A stretch of DNA of 64,000 nt from Ailurus styani (taxonomy: Eukaryota; Chordata; Mammalia; Carnivora; Ailuridae), in the NCBI GenBank assembly GCA_002007465.1, contig LNAC01000279.1, positions 1,462,821-1,526,820 on the forward strand. Direction: 5' to 3'. The position numbers and the translations under genes were made by a program. This document shows, piece after piece, positions 46,633 to 60,689 of this stretch. Under the pieces are notes generated by a model. That model was not told the origin of the DNA. It searched no databases and saw nothing but the letters and a program-made list of their open reading frames with translations. Every line of letters begins with the position of its first letter. Positions within the stretch are counted from its first letter, which is position 1.

Positions 46633-48949
46633 CGGCGCCCCCCGATCTACACTTGAAGGTCAGATTTTTCTAACCCACTGAAGATCTACACCGCCTGAGA
46701 ACGAAGACAAGCTACCCACATTTCCCCGAACGTACACCCATCGTTATCCTCCTAGGCTGCCATCTGCATGACGAGTGTCACACCACCACCGAGACACCCC
46801 TGAACCCGGGCTCCCGAGCGCCGCGGCGGGAGGGCAAAAGCAGAGTGCAGGCACAAACCTCGGAAGGAATCGCATCTCAGCTTCTGTGACAGGTGACTGA
46901 ACTAACCGTATGCACTTAGGAGAATCCCCAACAGCCCCATCACGACATAGACAAGTCCCTCGAGCTCTGGGGTCTGAACCAGAGGAAGACCCAACAACTT
47001 CCCGGCTGCTGCCTGTTAGAAAGCAGCTACTCAGAGCAGAAATGAGGCTTTCAAGACAGATGCGCCCAGCCTCAGAGAACCCAGTTTAGAAAATTGCTGT
47101 GTTTATTTTTCCACCTCAAGAGGCCTATTAAAAAACTGAAGTCAGAGTATTTATTGTAACAACTAAGATCCCGCTTTGTGTGTATGAGAAAGAGGAGACT
47201 CCTCAAAATAATGAATAAGGGTAATTCAGAGCATGACCCGTTAACATAAACCTCTCTCCCCCTGCGTGTGTGTCTAAGATGCCCCCGTTGTCATCATTAG
47301 AGGGGACACGTCTGGGGGCGGCTCTGGGGGTGGGCAGCCCACCGCGGTCATCCTCGGCCCCTGGCCGGTATCCGAGCAAGGCAGTCCCCGGGCCGGAGAG
47401 GGGGAGGGGGGACAGGCACAGGAGACACTCACGTGGCAAGGGAAACAGTGGGACAGTCGCCCTGCTGGGAAGAGGGGGACGCAGGCTCTCAGGGTGCCGC
47501 CCAGACCCGCCGGGCACCTGTAACAGGCCGAGAAGAGCCCAGCTCAGACACCCCCCAAAAAAGCAGGCAGAGTCCCAGGTTTCTGATTATATGAACCTGT
47601 CGTCTTCTTATTTCTGCCAGCAGTAACTGGATTTTCTGTCAGATGCAGTCAGAGGACTCGCCAGAAGACCTCTGTTACTTCCTGAATTATTACTGCATTC
47701 CGAGATTTTTACCAGCATATACTTAAATGTATTAATTATGCAATTTAAAACTTTTTATGCCAAGAGCAGATAAGACTGCTAATTAAACACAGAGGGAAAA
47801 AGAATTTAAAAATATGATTTCAGTAATTTAAGCATAAATTAGTCATATTTCAACAAATTCAACATTTTTCTTATACCTTTAAAACAGAAGGAATTGGGAA
47901 TTCAATTACAGAGAAAGTAATTAGTAACTTGGATCAACATTAAAAAGACACTAACATGTGTCCAGTTGACAGAAAATAAATAACTACAGATACAGATGTT
48001 TCACTTAGATTTGCGATCCCCAACAGTAAGACTGTAAGAAAACAGCTATTTTAGAAAGAACTCTCATCTTCAAAGAAGTCGATCACAGCAAAAACAGAAA
48101 CCTGCAGGCTGGACAGTGTCTCCTGACCCAAGGTGCTGTCACTGAGACGAGAGTCTAACCGGAGCTTAACAGTGGGCCCAGCCGACCCCCCGACCCCCAC
48201 CCGGTCACAAGCGGCCAGCACAGCCCTACACCATCTGGATTAGTCTCCCGCAACCTGATGCACCGAGCAAACCTTCACTTGCCATCACTTTATCTTAGCG
48301 TCCGCTAAACTGCAAAGTCACAGTGACTTAGTGTCAACGCATGGTTGAAATTCACATTTTTAATTCTTAACACTAGATGGCAACGGAACAAAATCCACGC
48401 GAAGCTCACACAGTCCAGGACTTGCGGGGGTCCCGCTTTGCAGGAAGATGCCTCCCAACAAGGCAAACACCCAGCGCTTTACCTTGCTGGAAGTCTACAC
48501 CCGAACCGAACTGTCCGGCGGGGTTCCATCTGAGGGACGAGATGCCAGGGGTGTTCACTTCCTGCATTTCAGGAATCAGGACACCTCAACTGAAAGGTAC
48601 GTATTCTCTCTAACACAAAAGAAAACTGTCTGTACCTACATTTAAAAAGCTAAAAACTGGTTGCTGCTAATGCTCCTATAATGTTTATGCAACGATTTTT
48701 AGAATATTTTAGGACTCAGTCATGACATTAAGATTGAATCTGGCACGGAACCGTCTACAGAAAAAGCAGCTGGAATCACCAAATGTGGTTTGAGGGCTCG
48801 ACCGCCATAAGTTAGGCCTCGGGGGGGACACAAGGCTAAACTGAAAAGCTACTCTTGGTTGGGAAGGACGCAGGACTCCCTGCTTGTAGAATCATTACTG
48901 CCCATGATTTGCTTCCTCCCCAGACATGTGTGAGGGGCATTTGGAAATC

Positions 48950-49350
48950 TGTGTCCTAGCCCTGCTTTCCAGAACGTGTGACTCTGCTACATTACAAGAC
49001 AGGGGAGAAAGAAGGTCAAGGGTAGAGGAGGTTGCTGATCAGGTGGTCTTAAGTACAGAGATTATCCCGGATCACCCAGGTGGGCCGATGTACCCGGAGG
49101 GGAGGGTATTGGGCGTGGAAGAGGAAGTTAGAAGAGCCAGAACCAAGTGTTGGTGCTATGCCAAGGACTGAACAGGTCACTGCTGGCTTTGAAGGTGGAA
49201 GGAGGGCCGTGAGCCAAGGAACGTGGGAAGCCTCTAGAAGCTGGAAAAGGACAAGGGGGTGGACTCTCTTCCAGAAGGAATCAGCCCTGTGATTTTAGCC
49301 CAGGAGACCCATTTCAGACTTCTGACCTCCAGAACTCTAAGATAACACAT
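48950..49350 (+). repeat. MLT1-type MaLR LTR
   Basis: GATTATCCCGGATCACCCAG, GAGCCAAGGAACGTGG, CTCTAGAAGCTGGAAAAGG and GACTTCTGACCTCCAGAACT follow the consensus of the older MLT1 subfamilies in order. Confidence 0.75.
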
Positions 49351-52300
49351 TTGAGTTATCTAAAGGTGCTAAGTCTATGTAATATGTTACAGTACCCACA
49401 AGAAAAATGACAGCGTTGAATTAAAAAAAAAAATTCTACTAACACCTTTCTTGTGATGCTACCGGAGGGCTTGGCACCAGGCGAGAGCAAGCTAAAGGTC
49501 AGAGAGGCCACCTGCTTCCTGCCAATACACAGGCTGCACAGTGGGCTTGGAACGCCGTCGGCGCTTGGCACACACTCACTCTGAACTCGCGAGCCAGCCT
49601 GAGGAGAGAGAGCCACGCCACAGACTGGAAACTGAGGCCAGAGGTCCAGCATGGAAACCGGCTCCACCACAAGCGGCGCCTGAGCCTTGAAGCTGGGACT
49701 GATTCACCTCCAGGCAGCCTGGGTCTGGACTCAGTCTTCTCCTCTACTGCGCTGGGCTGCTTCTCTATTTCTTAACTTTATTGTTTGCTAATTCATCTGC
49801 AGAGGCTCTGTCAAAGCTGCTCGGCTGAAGGTACAGGTACCGGAAGACCTTCCATCAATTGTGAACATTTCTGTCATCAGCTTACCAGTTATCAGCCCGT
49901 AAGCACGCAAAGCGATGAAATCTTAACCCGACACTATGAAAGGATCAGGACACTGTAAGCACAAGAAAGCGGCAGAGGAAAAGAAAAGGGTCAGCCAGTC
50001 TGCAACTGATGGGTAGCCTTCCTCATAATACATACATTTCCGAGATGGGTATTTTTAGTTGGACACTTATATTGGGTAAAAGATCTTAAATCAAGTTTAT
50101 AAGTATTTCTTGATACCCTCATACAGCAGAATTTTTCTTCAAATTCTTTAGTATAATCTTAGTAAAGGGAAAGAATAATTTTTCCAATAAAACACATCTC
50201 CCACTTTATCCCAAGCTCTTGAAGACATCTAGACTATTTTAGCTAGCCTGTTAACGAAACGGGTGCCTTCAACCATCTAACGGGAATGTCTTCATTTGAA
50301 GGCATTAGGCTTACCTGCGGGACTCCACAGCCCCCCCGCGCTGAGGGGTGGCAAAGACGGGGGAGGACTGTAGCTGCACGTGAGCAAGTGCTAGGTGGGA
50401 GACCCCATGGGAGCACAGAGCGTCTCCCGTCTGAGGACCTCCTCGCCGGGACTCTGGAAGCTACGTGGCCAAGGAGTGGCTGGACTGGGACCCGATGACC
50501 AATTTCAAGGCCTTTCTCAACAAGGGATCCTATGAGTCTACCTTTGAATGAATAACTCAAAGGAAATACACACTGCACCTGGCCTCTGCTGTACAGAAAA
50601 GTTTTTCAGAAAGAGCCCTTCGTTAACGAAAGAAAGCTAGAGCTCACCAGGAGGCGGCGGGCTCCTGTTTGAAAACAAGGGTTAAAGCGAGCGAGCGAGC
50701 ACCATCAGGAACCCCAACGGTGTATGTCCCTGCCCGGAGGCCGCACATGAACGAACTGGTCCTCAGCAGCTGCTGGCAGAACAGACTTTCAAGTGAAGGA
50801 TCAAGACAGCCCAGGTCACAAACTGGGAAGTCGCGTCTGCCGGCTCAAGCACGTATAAACCAATTAGCTACACTTCTTGTACACCACCAGCACAGGAATG
50901 AGAATCACTGCTTCGCATCGGTAGCTCTTTCATGGGGAGAACTAATACCAAGTGCGTCATCATCATCATGGAACATGGAAACCCTCCCCAGTGATCCTCC
51001 CAGACTACCTGCCCAGAAAAGGCCTTTGCATTTGGGGGTTGGAGGTGGGGAGTGACTGGGCAACGGACCCCATTTCTGCATATACACACGGCCCTCCCTG
51101 CATCGCGAGGCACGTATCTGAGAAGAAACAAGGGAGCCCTCCCCCAGCTCCGTGCTGCAGAGGCCAAGTTGAAAGAAAAGCCAATTCCTACAGTCAAGAT
51201 GATAGCGATGGTGGGGATCACCCTGACCTGTCGGCTGTCCTGCCAAAATGCCCACTTCAGATCACGCCTCAGTGCGTCCTGCCATTTCCTTGCTGGCGGT
51301 CAGGTTATGGCCACTCTGTCCGCTTCCGGCGTCACCCCGACCCTCACTGCGACGCCAAGTGCACAAGGTCGCCCAGCCACATGCCTTCTCTCTCTCCCAG
51401 TAGCCAGTCTCCATAACAATTACTACCCCCGGGTGTGATCAAAGGGAAAAAGTACGCTATATGTTAGCGATAATCCAACTATATACTGCAGGAGCTTGCA
51501 GAAAAGGAACCAAAGCCTATCCACAGAGACCAGAGACATGAGGTCCACACAGAGACAAGACAGGAAGCCCCAAAGTCTTTTTCTTTTTCAGCATGAAAGG
51601 CAATTTAGCACACACCAAGAGCGCCGAAAGGTTTAAGTAAACATTTCCAACCAGGAGGCCAACAGTCCCGTTCTCTGGAGCTCAGAAGCCAAGTACAGCC
51701 TAAAACTATAGAGTTGAAACAGAAAACGAAGGCCTGGATGAGTGCATCTGACCACAAGAGCACTGAAGAACCAGCCCTTAATACAGGATGATTATAGCAG
51801 TTTGAGCCACAGCATTTACAGTTCAAGAGATCTTGCCTCCCCAGGCGCACCCCTGCCGGCCCCGTGGCTCTGGAAAGACCTGCCCCTAAAACCCCTCTTT
51901 CCCTGGAGTTCCCAAAGCCCACTTTCTCAGCGAGGTCCAGCTACCACTTCCCAAAGGCTCACCATTCCGAAGGGGAATTTAGCAATACCCGGCACAATTA
52001 GGAGTTTACGCAGCCCCAGCGATCCCTGAAGGAATCCAATCCAACAGACGCACCACAGGTGTTTGACGCAAGACTATCTGAAAGAGCAAAAGTCAAAACC
52101 ATTCAATTTCCCCAGACGGGACGGGACGAGAGTAACCCACAGAACCCCCACAGTCCACAGGACAGAGTTCTACCGGACTGTGAAAGGCAAGAGGAAAGAT
52201 GTCCAGGAAACACTGAGAGAAAAAGCAAGGGAGGGAAATGGGTCTCGGTGTGTAATCTCCTTTCTAAGGAGGGAAGTACAAATGCATATGAATTTTTTTT

Positions 52301-52892
52301 TTTTTTTTTATGGCAGGAGAATATTTAGGTAAGGACAGAGTCAGGGTAGAGAGGACAGAAATCTAGCTACATACCTTGCTTGGAAGATTTGGTTTTGAAA
52401 GCATGTCAATATTTTATATGATTACAAAGCAAAGTTAAATTTTATAAAAGCTTTCCCTAAAAATATCGGAAAAATAAAAGAAAACAAACGGAATTAAATG
52501 CATGCACGGCCGGCAGCAGAACCATAGAGACAGAACAAGGCCAGTCGGTGGACGGTGCACTCCTGACGGGAGACGTGCAAACGCCAAAGAACCACTGGAC
52601 GCATCTTAAACCTGTGCTCACAAGTCACTGCTGCTGGCGAAGTGGCAGAGACCGTATAAGGTGGGATAAGGGGCCCCCCGGACCTGCGGCCCCCGTAGGT
52701 GTTTCTTCCCAGGCCCAGCCGGCGGAACCGGAAACTCGGGTGGAGCCCAGCGTCAGGTTCTAACAAGCCCACTCGGGGACTTGGAGGCAGCCGCGGTTTG
52801 AGAACACTCTACCTCCTCATCCCCAAGTACCCACAGAATGGAAGAAAGAAAATACAGAGGATCTAGCGGTTCATTAAAACTCCCAAGTCCTG

Positions 52893-53133
52893 GGACACCT
52901 GGGTGGCTCCGTCGGTGAAGCATCTGCCTTCGACTCGGGTCATGGTCCCGGGGTCCTGGAATCAAGTCCTACGTCGGGCTCCTCGCTCAGCAGGGAGTCT
53001 GCTTCCCCCTCTGCCTCTGCCGCTCCCCTGCTTGTACCCTCACGCTCTCTTGCTCTCACTCTCCCTCTCTCTCTCTCTCTGGCAAATAAATAAAATCTTA
53101 AGAAACAAAAAAATTTATCTTAAAAAAAAAAAT
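52893..53133 (+). repeat. CAN-SINE
   Basis: GGACACCTGGGTGGCTCCGT head, extended CT-rich part and A-rich tail. CCAAGTCCTG at 52883-52892 and 53134-53143 is the duplication. Confidence 0.93.
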
Positions 53134-53659
53134 CCAAGTCCTGAAATCCAATCACAAAGACCAGTGTGAGTTTAGGGTGTACCTCACCTTTGAATTCCTA
53201 GTTCTGGCTGCAAAAGAAGACTCAGCAGCCGTCAGCAGCCCCAGCAAGTCGACTAGGGTCTTGGGAAAACTTTCCCCACTAAAAAGCGGGGCTCCATGAA
53301 GAAATGGCTGACACCAGAGCCCAGGCTGGAAATGAGTCTGGAACATGTTAACACAGCAGAGAGCAAGGAAACTAACAAAGCTTCTTACAACTCGGAGGCC
53401 AACGAAATGGCAAAGACGGAACCACTGGCAGGTCAGTCAGGACAGCACTGGCCACCGACTGAAACGAAGCAGGTAGGTTTAAATCCTTGAATTCATAATG
53501 ATACTTAAAAAAAAGGTAACTGATCACCACTGGAGGACACGCACTCGGAATGCGTGAACCCCCCCTGAGAACAGGTATACTGAGGCAGTGCGTGAGGCAT
53601 TCAGTCGGCCTCTCACACAAACCACACCACTGGATGAGCAAGGAACACACATACACACG

Positions 53660-53684
53660 ACTTTTAAAAAGACTTTATTTATCT

Positions 53685-53720
<36 letters not shown>

Positions 53721-53846
53721 ACACAAGCAGGGGAGCAGCCTAGGCAGAGGGAGAAGCAGGCTCCCCGCGGAGCAGGGAGCCCCATGCGGGGCTCGATCCC
53801 AGGACCCTGGGCAGGAGTTAAGCCGACTGAGCCACCCAGGCGCCCC
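53660..53846 (-). repeat. CAN-SINE with (GA)n stretch
   Basis: Reverse element with GAGCCACCCAGGCGCCCC, flanked by CACATACACAC at 53649-53659 and 53847-53857. A GA dinucleotide run of about 30 bases lies next to the tail. Confidence 0.92.
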
Positions 53847-54423
53847 CACATACACACTTTTTACAGACACATTTCCACGAACAAGTGAGGACGAAACGGT
53901 CACGTTAGAATCCCACCGTTCTGAGCCCACAGGGCCCGAGCCACAGGAGAAGGGCCGCTGCCATCGGACAGACCCCGGAAGGCCGGGCACACCACTGGTG
54001 GAGGAGACCGTCTTGCCAGAAACGTCCAGCTCTAACCTGACCCAGCCTCCGGCTCCAAGGACCCCCTTCCAGGAGACACAGAACCCCGAGGACAGAGGGC
54101 ACCCCGGGACACAGCTGGCCAAGTGGGGGGAGTGAGCCTGACGGGCCACAGGACAGAGCCCGGGCTCCTCGGTAAACTGCCAGGAAAAAGGGGGACATGG
54201 AGGGAAACCCGAGATTTGAAGACAGACGGAGAGCACGAACTCAAAACCTCATTTGGATACTAATTAATTCAAAGAGCTTAAAAGAAAAAGACATTGAAGA
54301 CACACTGAAAATGTAAACGCTGAATATTTGATATTAGGGAAAATTTTTTCGATGTGCTAAAGGCTTTACAGTTATGCTTTTAAAAGTGCTGATCTTTTGG
54401 AGATGCGCTGTCTTGAGGGACAC

Positions 54424-54735
54424 ACTGTCTCAGCTCAGGCTGCTGGGACAAAATACCATGATGGGGTGGCTTCCCCAACACCAACTTGTCTCCCCCCAGT
54501 TCCGGAACCTGGAAGTCCAAGATCAAGGTGCTGGCCGTTCAGCTCCAGGTGCCTGACCTCTTCCTCGTCTGGGCCTTCCCTCCATGTGCCTGAGGAGGGA
54601 GGGGGCGCACAGCGCACTCTTCCTCCCCTCGTAAGGCCCCTGGCTCCATCCTCGGGGCCTCCGCCCTCTTCCAGCCGCCCACCGCCCACAGACCCGGCTC
54701 CTAAGACGCTCCAGGCTCCAGCACAAGAGCCTGGG
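54424..54735 (-). repeat. MLT1-type MaLR LTR (reverse)
   Basis: Reverse-orientation LTR: CAGGCTGCTGGGACAAAATA, then CCAGTTCCGGAACCTGGAAG and GTCCAAGATCAAGGTGC. The far end is weakly matched. Confidence 0.7.
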
Positions 54736-56239
54736 GAGGGGAGACACGCCTCCGGCCCATAACACACGCACCTGCGAGTGCAGGACGTCATGCTTGGGGC
54801 TGCTTCGCAAGAACATAGGGTTGGCGGGAACGGGGGCAGAGAGGGACAAGACGGGCCAAGTCTCCCAACTGCTGAAGTCGGGGGATAGCTTTGTGGGGTC
54901 TCATTATACTTCTCTACTTTTGCACATATTTGCAAGTTGCCATCATAAAAAGTGTGAAGCGCTACAACTCTCCCACTTCCCTTATCCTTTTCTTTCTCCC
55001 ACAGCACGTGTCACTGATTACATAAATCACTATTTTTGCCTAGTGCGTCCCTCCTCTCGGTGGACTGGAAGCTCTACGAGGCTGGGGTCTTTGCCAGCAG
55101 CCGTAACCCAAGCCTGACAACAGTCCCCAGCTGGCCAGGGGGCACAGTGCGCACCCGCTTACCGGGAGCCTGGCCTGACCCCTTCGAGGTGCACACCAGC
55201 CAGCGCCGGGCCCAGAGCTCGGGACACCCTGCGCCAGAGGGATGGCACTGCTGGCTGTCAGATTATGTTCTCAGGGTATGAATGCAATTTTAGAACGAGT
55301 AAGATTATACTAGAGATTTCCAGTGTGGCCGACTGATTCAGTGCTTTGACTGCTGAACCAAAGGAAGCAAGACTTTTATTTTACTTAACTCTGCGGCAAA
55401 GGCTTTCTCTGGGGGTAATTTTAGGGACAAGTCCCCCTTCCTTCCATGTGGGCAGATGGTGTCTGCCTCCCCAGCTGCCTGGTGAAGCCGTGGTAGACGA
55501 GGGAGGAGTCAGGCACCTGGCTCCCTGCGCCGTCACGCAACAAGGGGTCGGGCACGGCGCCGGCCTCCGGGGCTTCCTCTCCAAAATGACCCCTGATGGC
55601 CCACGCTGCTGTTCGCCTCCGTGCCTGCAAACTTGCTAACTGATCCAGCTGGTCTGAAAGTGCCCATAGACGGTGAAGCGTGAGGTAGTAAAAGTTACTA
55701 CCCGAACAGGATATCGTTAGTGCCAAGGCTCTACCTAAAATCTCAGCTCTAACATATATCCAACTGCTTCCAAATGCTAAACAGATCTGTTAAAAACAAG
55801 AAAACTTTCCAAACATACAACAGTTCCCAGTGAAACCGAGGTCTAAATCTGTTGTCAGTTTCTTCATAATTTCTCTACTCACTTTTTTTTTTTAGTTTTG
55901 CAAACAAGGGCCTAAAATAATATGAAGGAACAAAACATTACGGAACATGAGCGCAAGAAGCCAAATAAAGGCATTTGTTTCCCTAGGGGGGAAATAATCG
56001 AGGAAAGAGTCGCTACATCTAAGAGAACATCGCACCTCGGGTCAACATCTAGGGCCCCGAGTCCCAGATGCCCAGGACTCATTCCCCCGGTCAAGAGTTG
56101 AGCGAGGACACATCTCTAAAGATAGAAGCAGAGATATAAAACCAGAGAAGCCCAACGGATGCCGGCTGCTACACACCAGGACACCAACGCAGACACCGTG
56201 GCGGAGGGAAGGAACACGGCCCCCAAGCGGCTTGTCCAC

Positions 56240-56640
56240 GCCTGACCCCGAGAACCTGTGGGTGGGACCTCATTTGGAAAAAGGATCTCTGTAATGAAGT
56301 TCAGGATCTCAGATGAGATCACTCGGGATCATCTGGGCGGGCAGTACATCCAATGACAAGTGTCGTTGATAAGGGACAGGGGAGCAAATGCAGACACAGC
56401 AGCCACATGAAGGCAAGGCAGAGACTGGAACCGAAGGAGCACCAAAGACTGCTGGGAGCCGGGAGAGGCAGGAAGGATCCTACCCCGGAGCCACAGGAGG
56501 AAGCACACAGCCTACCAACACCTCGACTTTCAACTTCTGGTCTCCGGAACCGTGCGAGAATATCTTTCCCTTGTTTGAAGCCAGCAAGTTACTGATAATT
56601 TGTGACAACAGTACTGGGAAACTAATGCATATGGTATAAA
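56240..56640 (+). repeat. MLT1-type MaLR LTR
   Basis: GGTGGGACCTCATTTGGAAA, GATCATCTGGGCGGGC, GCCACATGAAGGCAAGGCAG, GGAAGGATCCTACCCC and a terminal GGGAAACTAATGCATA follow the family order. Confidence 0.75.
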
Positions 56641-56744
56641 ATACAAAAATAGAATGCACATGTTTTCCTAATGCTATTCCAATTCATGTTTTAGACATGT
56701 TTTTGGTTAAATATCAGAGAAGCACGGCTGAACACATAATTCAA

Positions 56745-58000
56745 AAGAGGTCCCGGCACCAATAAACATGGAAGAAGAACCTCACTAATCACCACGTAAA
56801 TGCACCCCAAACAACTCCAAGGGCCTGGGGCTGGACAAAGATTCCAGATATAATATCAAAAGCACAATCCAATCCACAAGAAAAAAAAATGTGTAACTAG
56901 ACTTCATCAAAACTAAAAATGTACTTCAAAAGAAAGCACTAAGAAAATTAAAAGACAGCCAAAGATTAGGAAAAAGTATTTGCAAATCGTGGATCTGATA
57001 AAGGACATGTATCAACAAATATCAGGAACTCTTATAACTCAGTGATAATCTAATTTAAAAATGGGCAAAATATCTGAAATAAACATTTCACTAAAGAAGA
57101 CGTACAAATGGGGCACCTGGGTGGCTCAGTGGGTTAGGGCCGCTGCCTTCGGCTCAGGTCATGATCCCAGGGTCCTGGGATCAAGGACCACATCAGGCTC
57201 CCTGCTGAGCAGGGAGCCTGCTTCCTCCTCTCTCCTCTCTCTCTGCCTGCCTCTCTGCCTACTTGTAATCTCTCTCTCTGTGTCAAATGAATAAATAAAA
57301 ATCTTTAATAAAAAAGAAAAGACGTACAAATGGCTTATAAGAACAGGCAAAAAGGCTCACCCTCCCTAGTCGTGAGGGAAATGCATATTAAAACCAAAAC
57401 CAGATACCACTTCACGTCCACTGGGTTATCTGTAATGGGAAAGACAAGTGTGTGTCCACAGGAATACGGAGCCACGGGAACCCTCATCCGCTGCAGGTGG
57501 GGATGTTAAACAGTACAGACCTGGGGGACAACCTAGCACTTTCTTAAAAGGTCAGACGTAAGCTTATCATCCAACACAGCAATTCCGCTCCTAAGAATCT
57601 TCGCGTGAATGGGAACGTGCCCTCACTCAGGCACACAAGTGCTCCCTGAAGCACTGCTCACAACAGCCAGAGTGGAAACAACCCAAACATCCCTCGACTG
57701 GTGAAGAGATAAACGAGACGGGGTCCATCTGTAGGGCGGACGATCCGGAGATGAGAGACGGAACACACGACAGAGGACGGCACAACCTCTACAGAGGAGG
57801 CTGCTGAGCCTCCAAACACCGCTGAGTGAAAAAAGTCAGCCACGACACTGCACACCCCATGATCTCATGTCTAGAAATGTCCAGAAAACACCAATGTAGA
57901 GAGACAGAAAACTGACGAGGGGTTGCCCACGCCTGGGGGGTGGGGGTGGGCGTGGGGACTACCTGCTAAGGAGCCCAAGGGAACCTGATAGGTGCCGGAG
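56745..58000 (+). repeat. L1 ORF2 end and 3' UTR
   Basis: TAAAAATGGGCAAAATATCT, CACTTCACGTCCACTGGGTT, GGAAACAACCCAAACATCCC and ACCCCATGATCTCATG follow L1 order. Interrupted by the SINE at 57112-57318. Confidence 0.9.
57112..57318 (+). repeat. CAN-SINE inserted into an L1 3' end
   Basis: Perfect 15-bp duplication AAGACGTACAAATGG at 57097-57111 and 57319-57333. The L1 sequence continues on both sides, so the SINE is younger than the L1. Confidence 0.97.
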
Positions 58001-58736
58001 ATGGACCACGGTGCCGGGGACACGGCTCTGGGGACAGCCGGTGCAGGAACCTCCTAGCAGGCGGATGACAGCTCCATGAAGAGATCAAAGAACAACTCTG
58101 CGTCCCGAGTGGGCCTCGGAGCACACCTCTTCCCAGGGGGATGGGGAAGTCGCCTTCAATATTCCAACTGCTCTTACCTCTGACCCAGCAACTCCACTGC
58201 CAGAGTCCATGGTTTATTATAAAAATCTACTCCTCCTTTATTGATGCATTTTTAAGGTTTGAGGTTGGTCTGGAAGGTTCCAGAGAGCTCTTCTTCCAAG
58301 GCTCCATCCAAATGCCAGCTTGGCAGTCCTTCGATCCTACCTGCTCCCCTCAGAAGCCAAATCCATGACCCAAGAAGGCTTTGGTTTGGTCATAAATTTC
58401 TACTGACGTGTAGTCAAGAAAGCATACCTGAACCCAATTCAGAAGAACCAGCTCACAGAAGATGGTCCCTCGCACAGCAGTTAGCTTCCTTTCTTTTACT
58501 GGATTAATATGGATTCCCGGGAAATAAAAACTGCAGCGAACACTGCAATATCGCAAACACTAGGCACATAGCAGGTTCCCTAAAAACAAGTCTGAGTGAT
58601 CAGGGTTCCAACTCTCCGAGCATTTCCCACAAAGCTGTCTTAGCTCGATGAGACACATATCTCAAGAAGATACCGCTGTGCTGTCAAAGGTCTCTAACTT
58701 ATGGGAGCCTCAAAGGCAGCACTGTGTTTCTCTTAG

Positions 58737-59500
58737 ACGCTCACTCATTAATCTATTTCATTTATTCGGTGAATATTTACTGAGCGCCTACTGTGTGCCC
58801 AGCTCGGCTGCAGGTGCAGGAGGCCGGCGGTGACCAGCAGACTTCAGACCCTCACCCTGTAGCTTGCAGGCAGCCTGGGTCAGCAGGGAGAGAGACAATA
58901 AGCAAAGAAAAAAACAAATGCTCATGTCAGGAGTGCTGAGCCAAGAAGACGGAATGAAGGCAACGGTGTGCCCGACAGTGAGCGGGGTGTGGGAGGTGGT
59001 CTGGGAGCAGCTCCCGGAGGGGGGGAGGGGGGAGGGGTCAGAAGAGCAGCGCGGGCAGGCTGCAGGGGGTTAAAGCACAGCCAGGAAGCCAGGGGGTGGC
59101 GGGGTGGGGCCGGGCCAGCCCACCCGAAGGTGTGCGAGGGCTATGCTGAGAAGGCGGCTGGCCCAGGGAGGTCCCAGGAGGAACGCGTGCCTCTAAGGAC
59201 CCCTGGGGGGATCGCCCCTCGCCCCGCGGAGAACCGGCTCCAAGGGGCTGGCGCGGAAGCAGGGAGGGCACCCGGAGGCCGCAGGCGCAGGCCCAGGGCG
59301 AGGCAAGGGCGGCTTGCATTTGGGGGAGCAACAGCAAAGGCAGGGAGAAGTGGCTGACTGCTGGGTAAACGTCAGAGATAAACACTCTTCATGGACAGAC
59401 TGCCGGCCAGCTGCGAGAGAAAAAGAGGAGTCAAGGATGACCCCAAGGGCAACCGTTTTTATTTAGAAGCCAAATACCCCGTAAGACCGAACCACTGGTG
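58737..59500 (+). repeat. L2 3' region
   Basis: TTATTCGGTGAATATTTACT, GAGCGCCTACTGTGTGCCCA and GAGACAATAAGCAAAG, and later GAGGAGTCAAGGATGACCCC, follow L2. The middle (58970-59330) is GC-rich and less certain. Confidence 0.7.
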
Positions 59501-59613
59501 AAGGCACAGAGTCACGTGGAGACCAGTTCCGGAGCAGCCCAGCCGGGAACCAAGGCAGGAGGGCCTGGCCGGCGCCAAGGCCCGCAGCGCGAGGGCAGCC
59601 TGAGCAGAGCCGG

Positions 59614-59718
59614 GGCAGTGGGGATCGGGGCGTACCCTGGGACCGACCACACACACACACGGCAGTGGGGATCGGGGCGTACCCTGGGACCTCACACACA
59701 CACACACACACACACACA
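59614..59718. repeat. Tandem 31-bp duplication with (CA)n
   Basis: GGCAGTGGGGATCGGGGCGT plus ACCCTGGGACC occurs identically at 59614-59644 and 59661-59691. Each copy is followed by a CA run, the second longer (59693-59718). Confidence 0.95.
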
Positions 59719-60689
59719 TGCACACACACCACCACGCGATCCCCATAAAAAGATGCTCTGACAACTGGCAAAGCTGTTTTAGACAAGTCCTTCGCTCAGT
59801 CATTGGCACTTCACCGAAGACCAACCCTCGGCCCTCCCCGTCTCTCCGTGTGGGGGCGCCCCCACCTAGTCGTCCATTCCTTCCCAAGCAAAGACTGGCT
59901 CTGGGAGGCCTGCCATGCTCGATTATCTCAGACATTCATCAGGACTTAAAAACAAAAATCAGACCCTTGAGTTTCCTTGGCAGGAACCAAATTTTAGTAG
60001 AAATGGTTCTGAAACACATCTTGTAAACCAGGCCTATAAGCAAAAGTTCAAATGGAAAAGAAATGTTTTACTTCTACATTATCAGTTCAAATCCACCCCA
60101 GAGTTGGGTTAATATACGAGTAATGTGGGCACCACAGCAAACGCACAGAGACTCCACGGAGTTTCTGAATTTATGAGGAAAACGGCGACGCTGGAGATGT
60201 ACCGGACCCCATGTGAGGTATTCAGTTTCAGTATTAGGTCCTGCTACGTTCCTTTCAAGGACAGCATTATATCCAAAACAGCATGGTTGCTATGACAAAA
60301 GGAAAGTCCCCCCACTCCCCACACACACACACAAAAGCCACAAAGAGGGTGGCGATGTCCCATCAGACTCCCAAGCTAGAGAAGTTGCGCATGTCCAACA
60401 GGAGCAACCATCCCATTAGGATGTCACTGTGGTTATCTAAGAATGAAAAATGTTTCTTCTAATTTATGCATATGATTTTTCTCAAATAACTACTGTTAGA
60501 ACATAATACTTAATAAAACTATTTGAACCAAACTATTTAATAAATGGAGTTATTAAGTATATTTCTTAACCTAAAGATGCCATGAAAAAGTCACAGACAC
60601 TTAAGGCACGGTGAACAAAGGAGGTTTAGGGACCACTCCTCAGTGGCTAACGGTTTGGCACGGTGATTCCTCTTTTGGGTGCTTTACTC

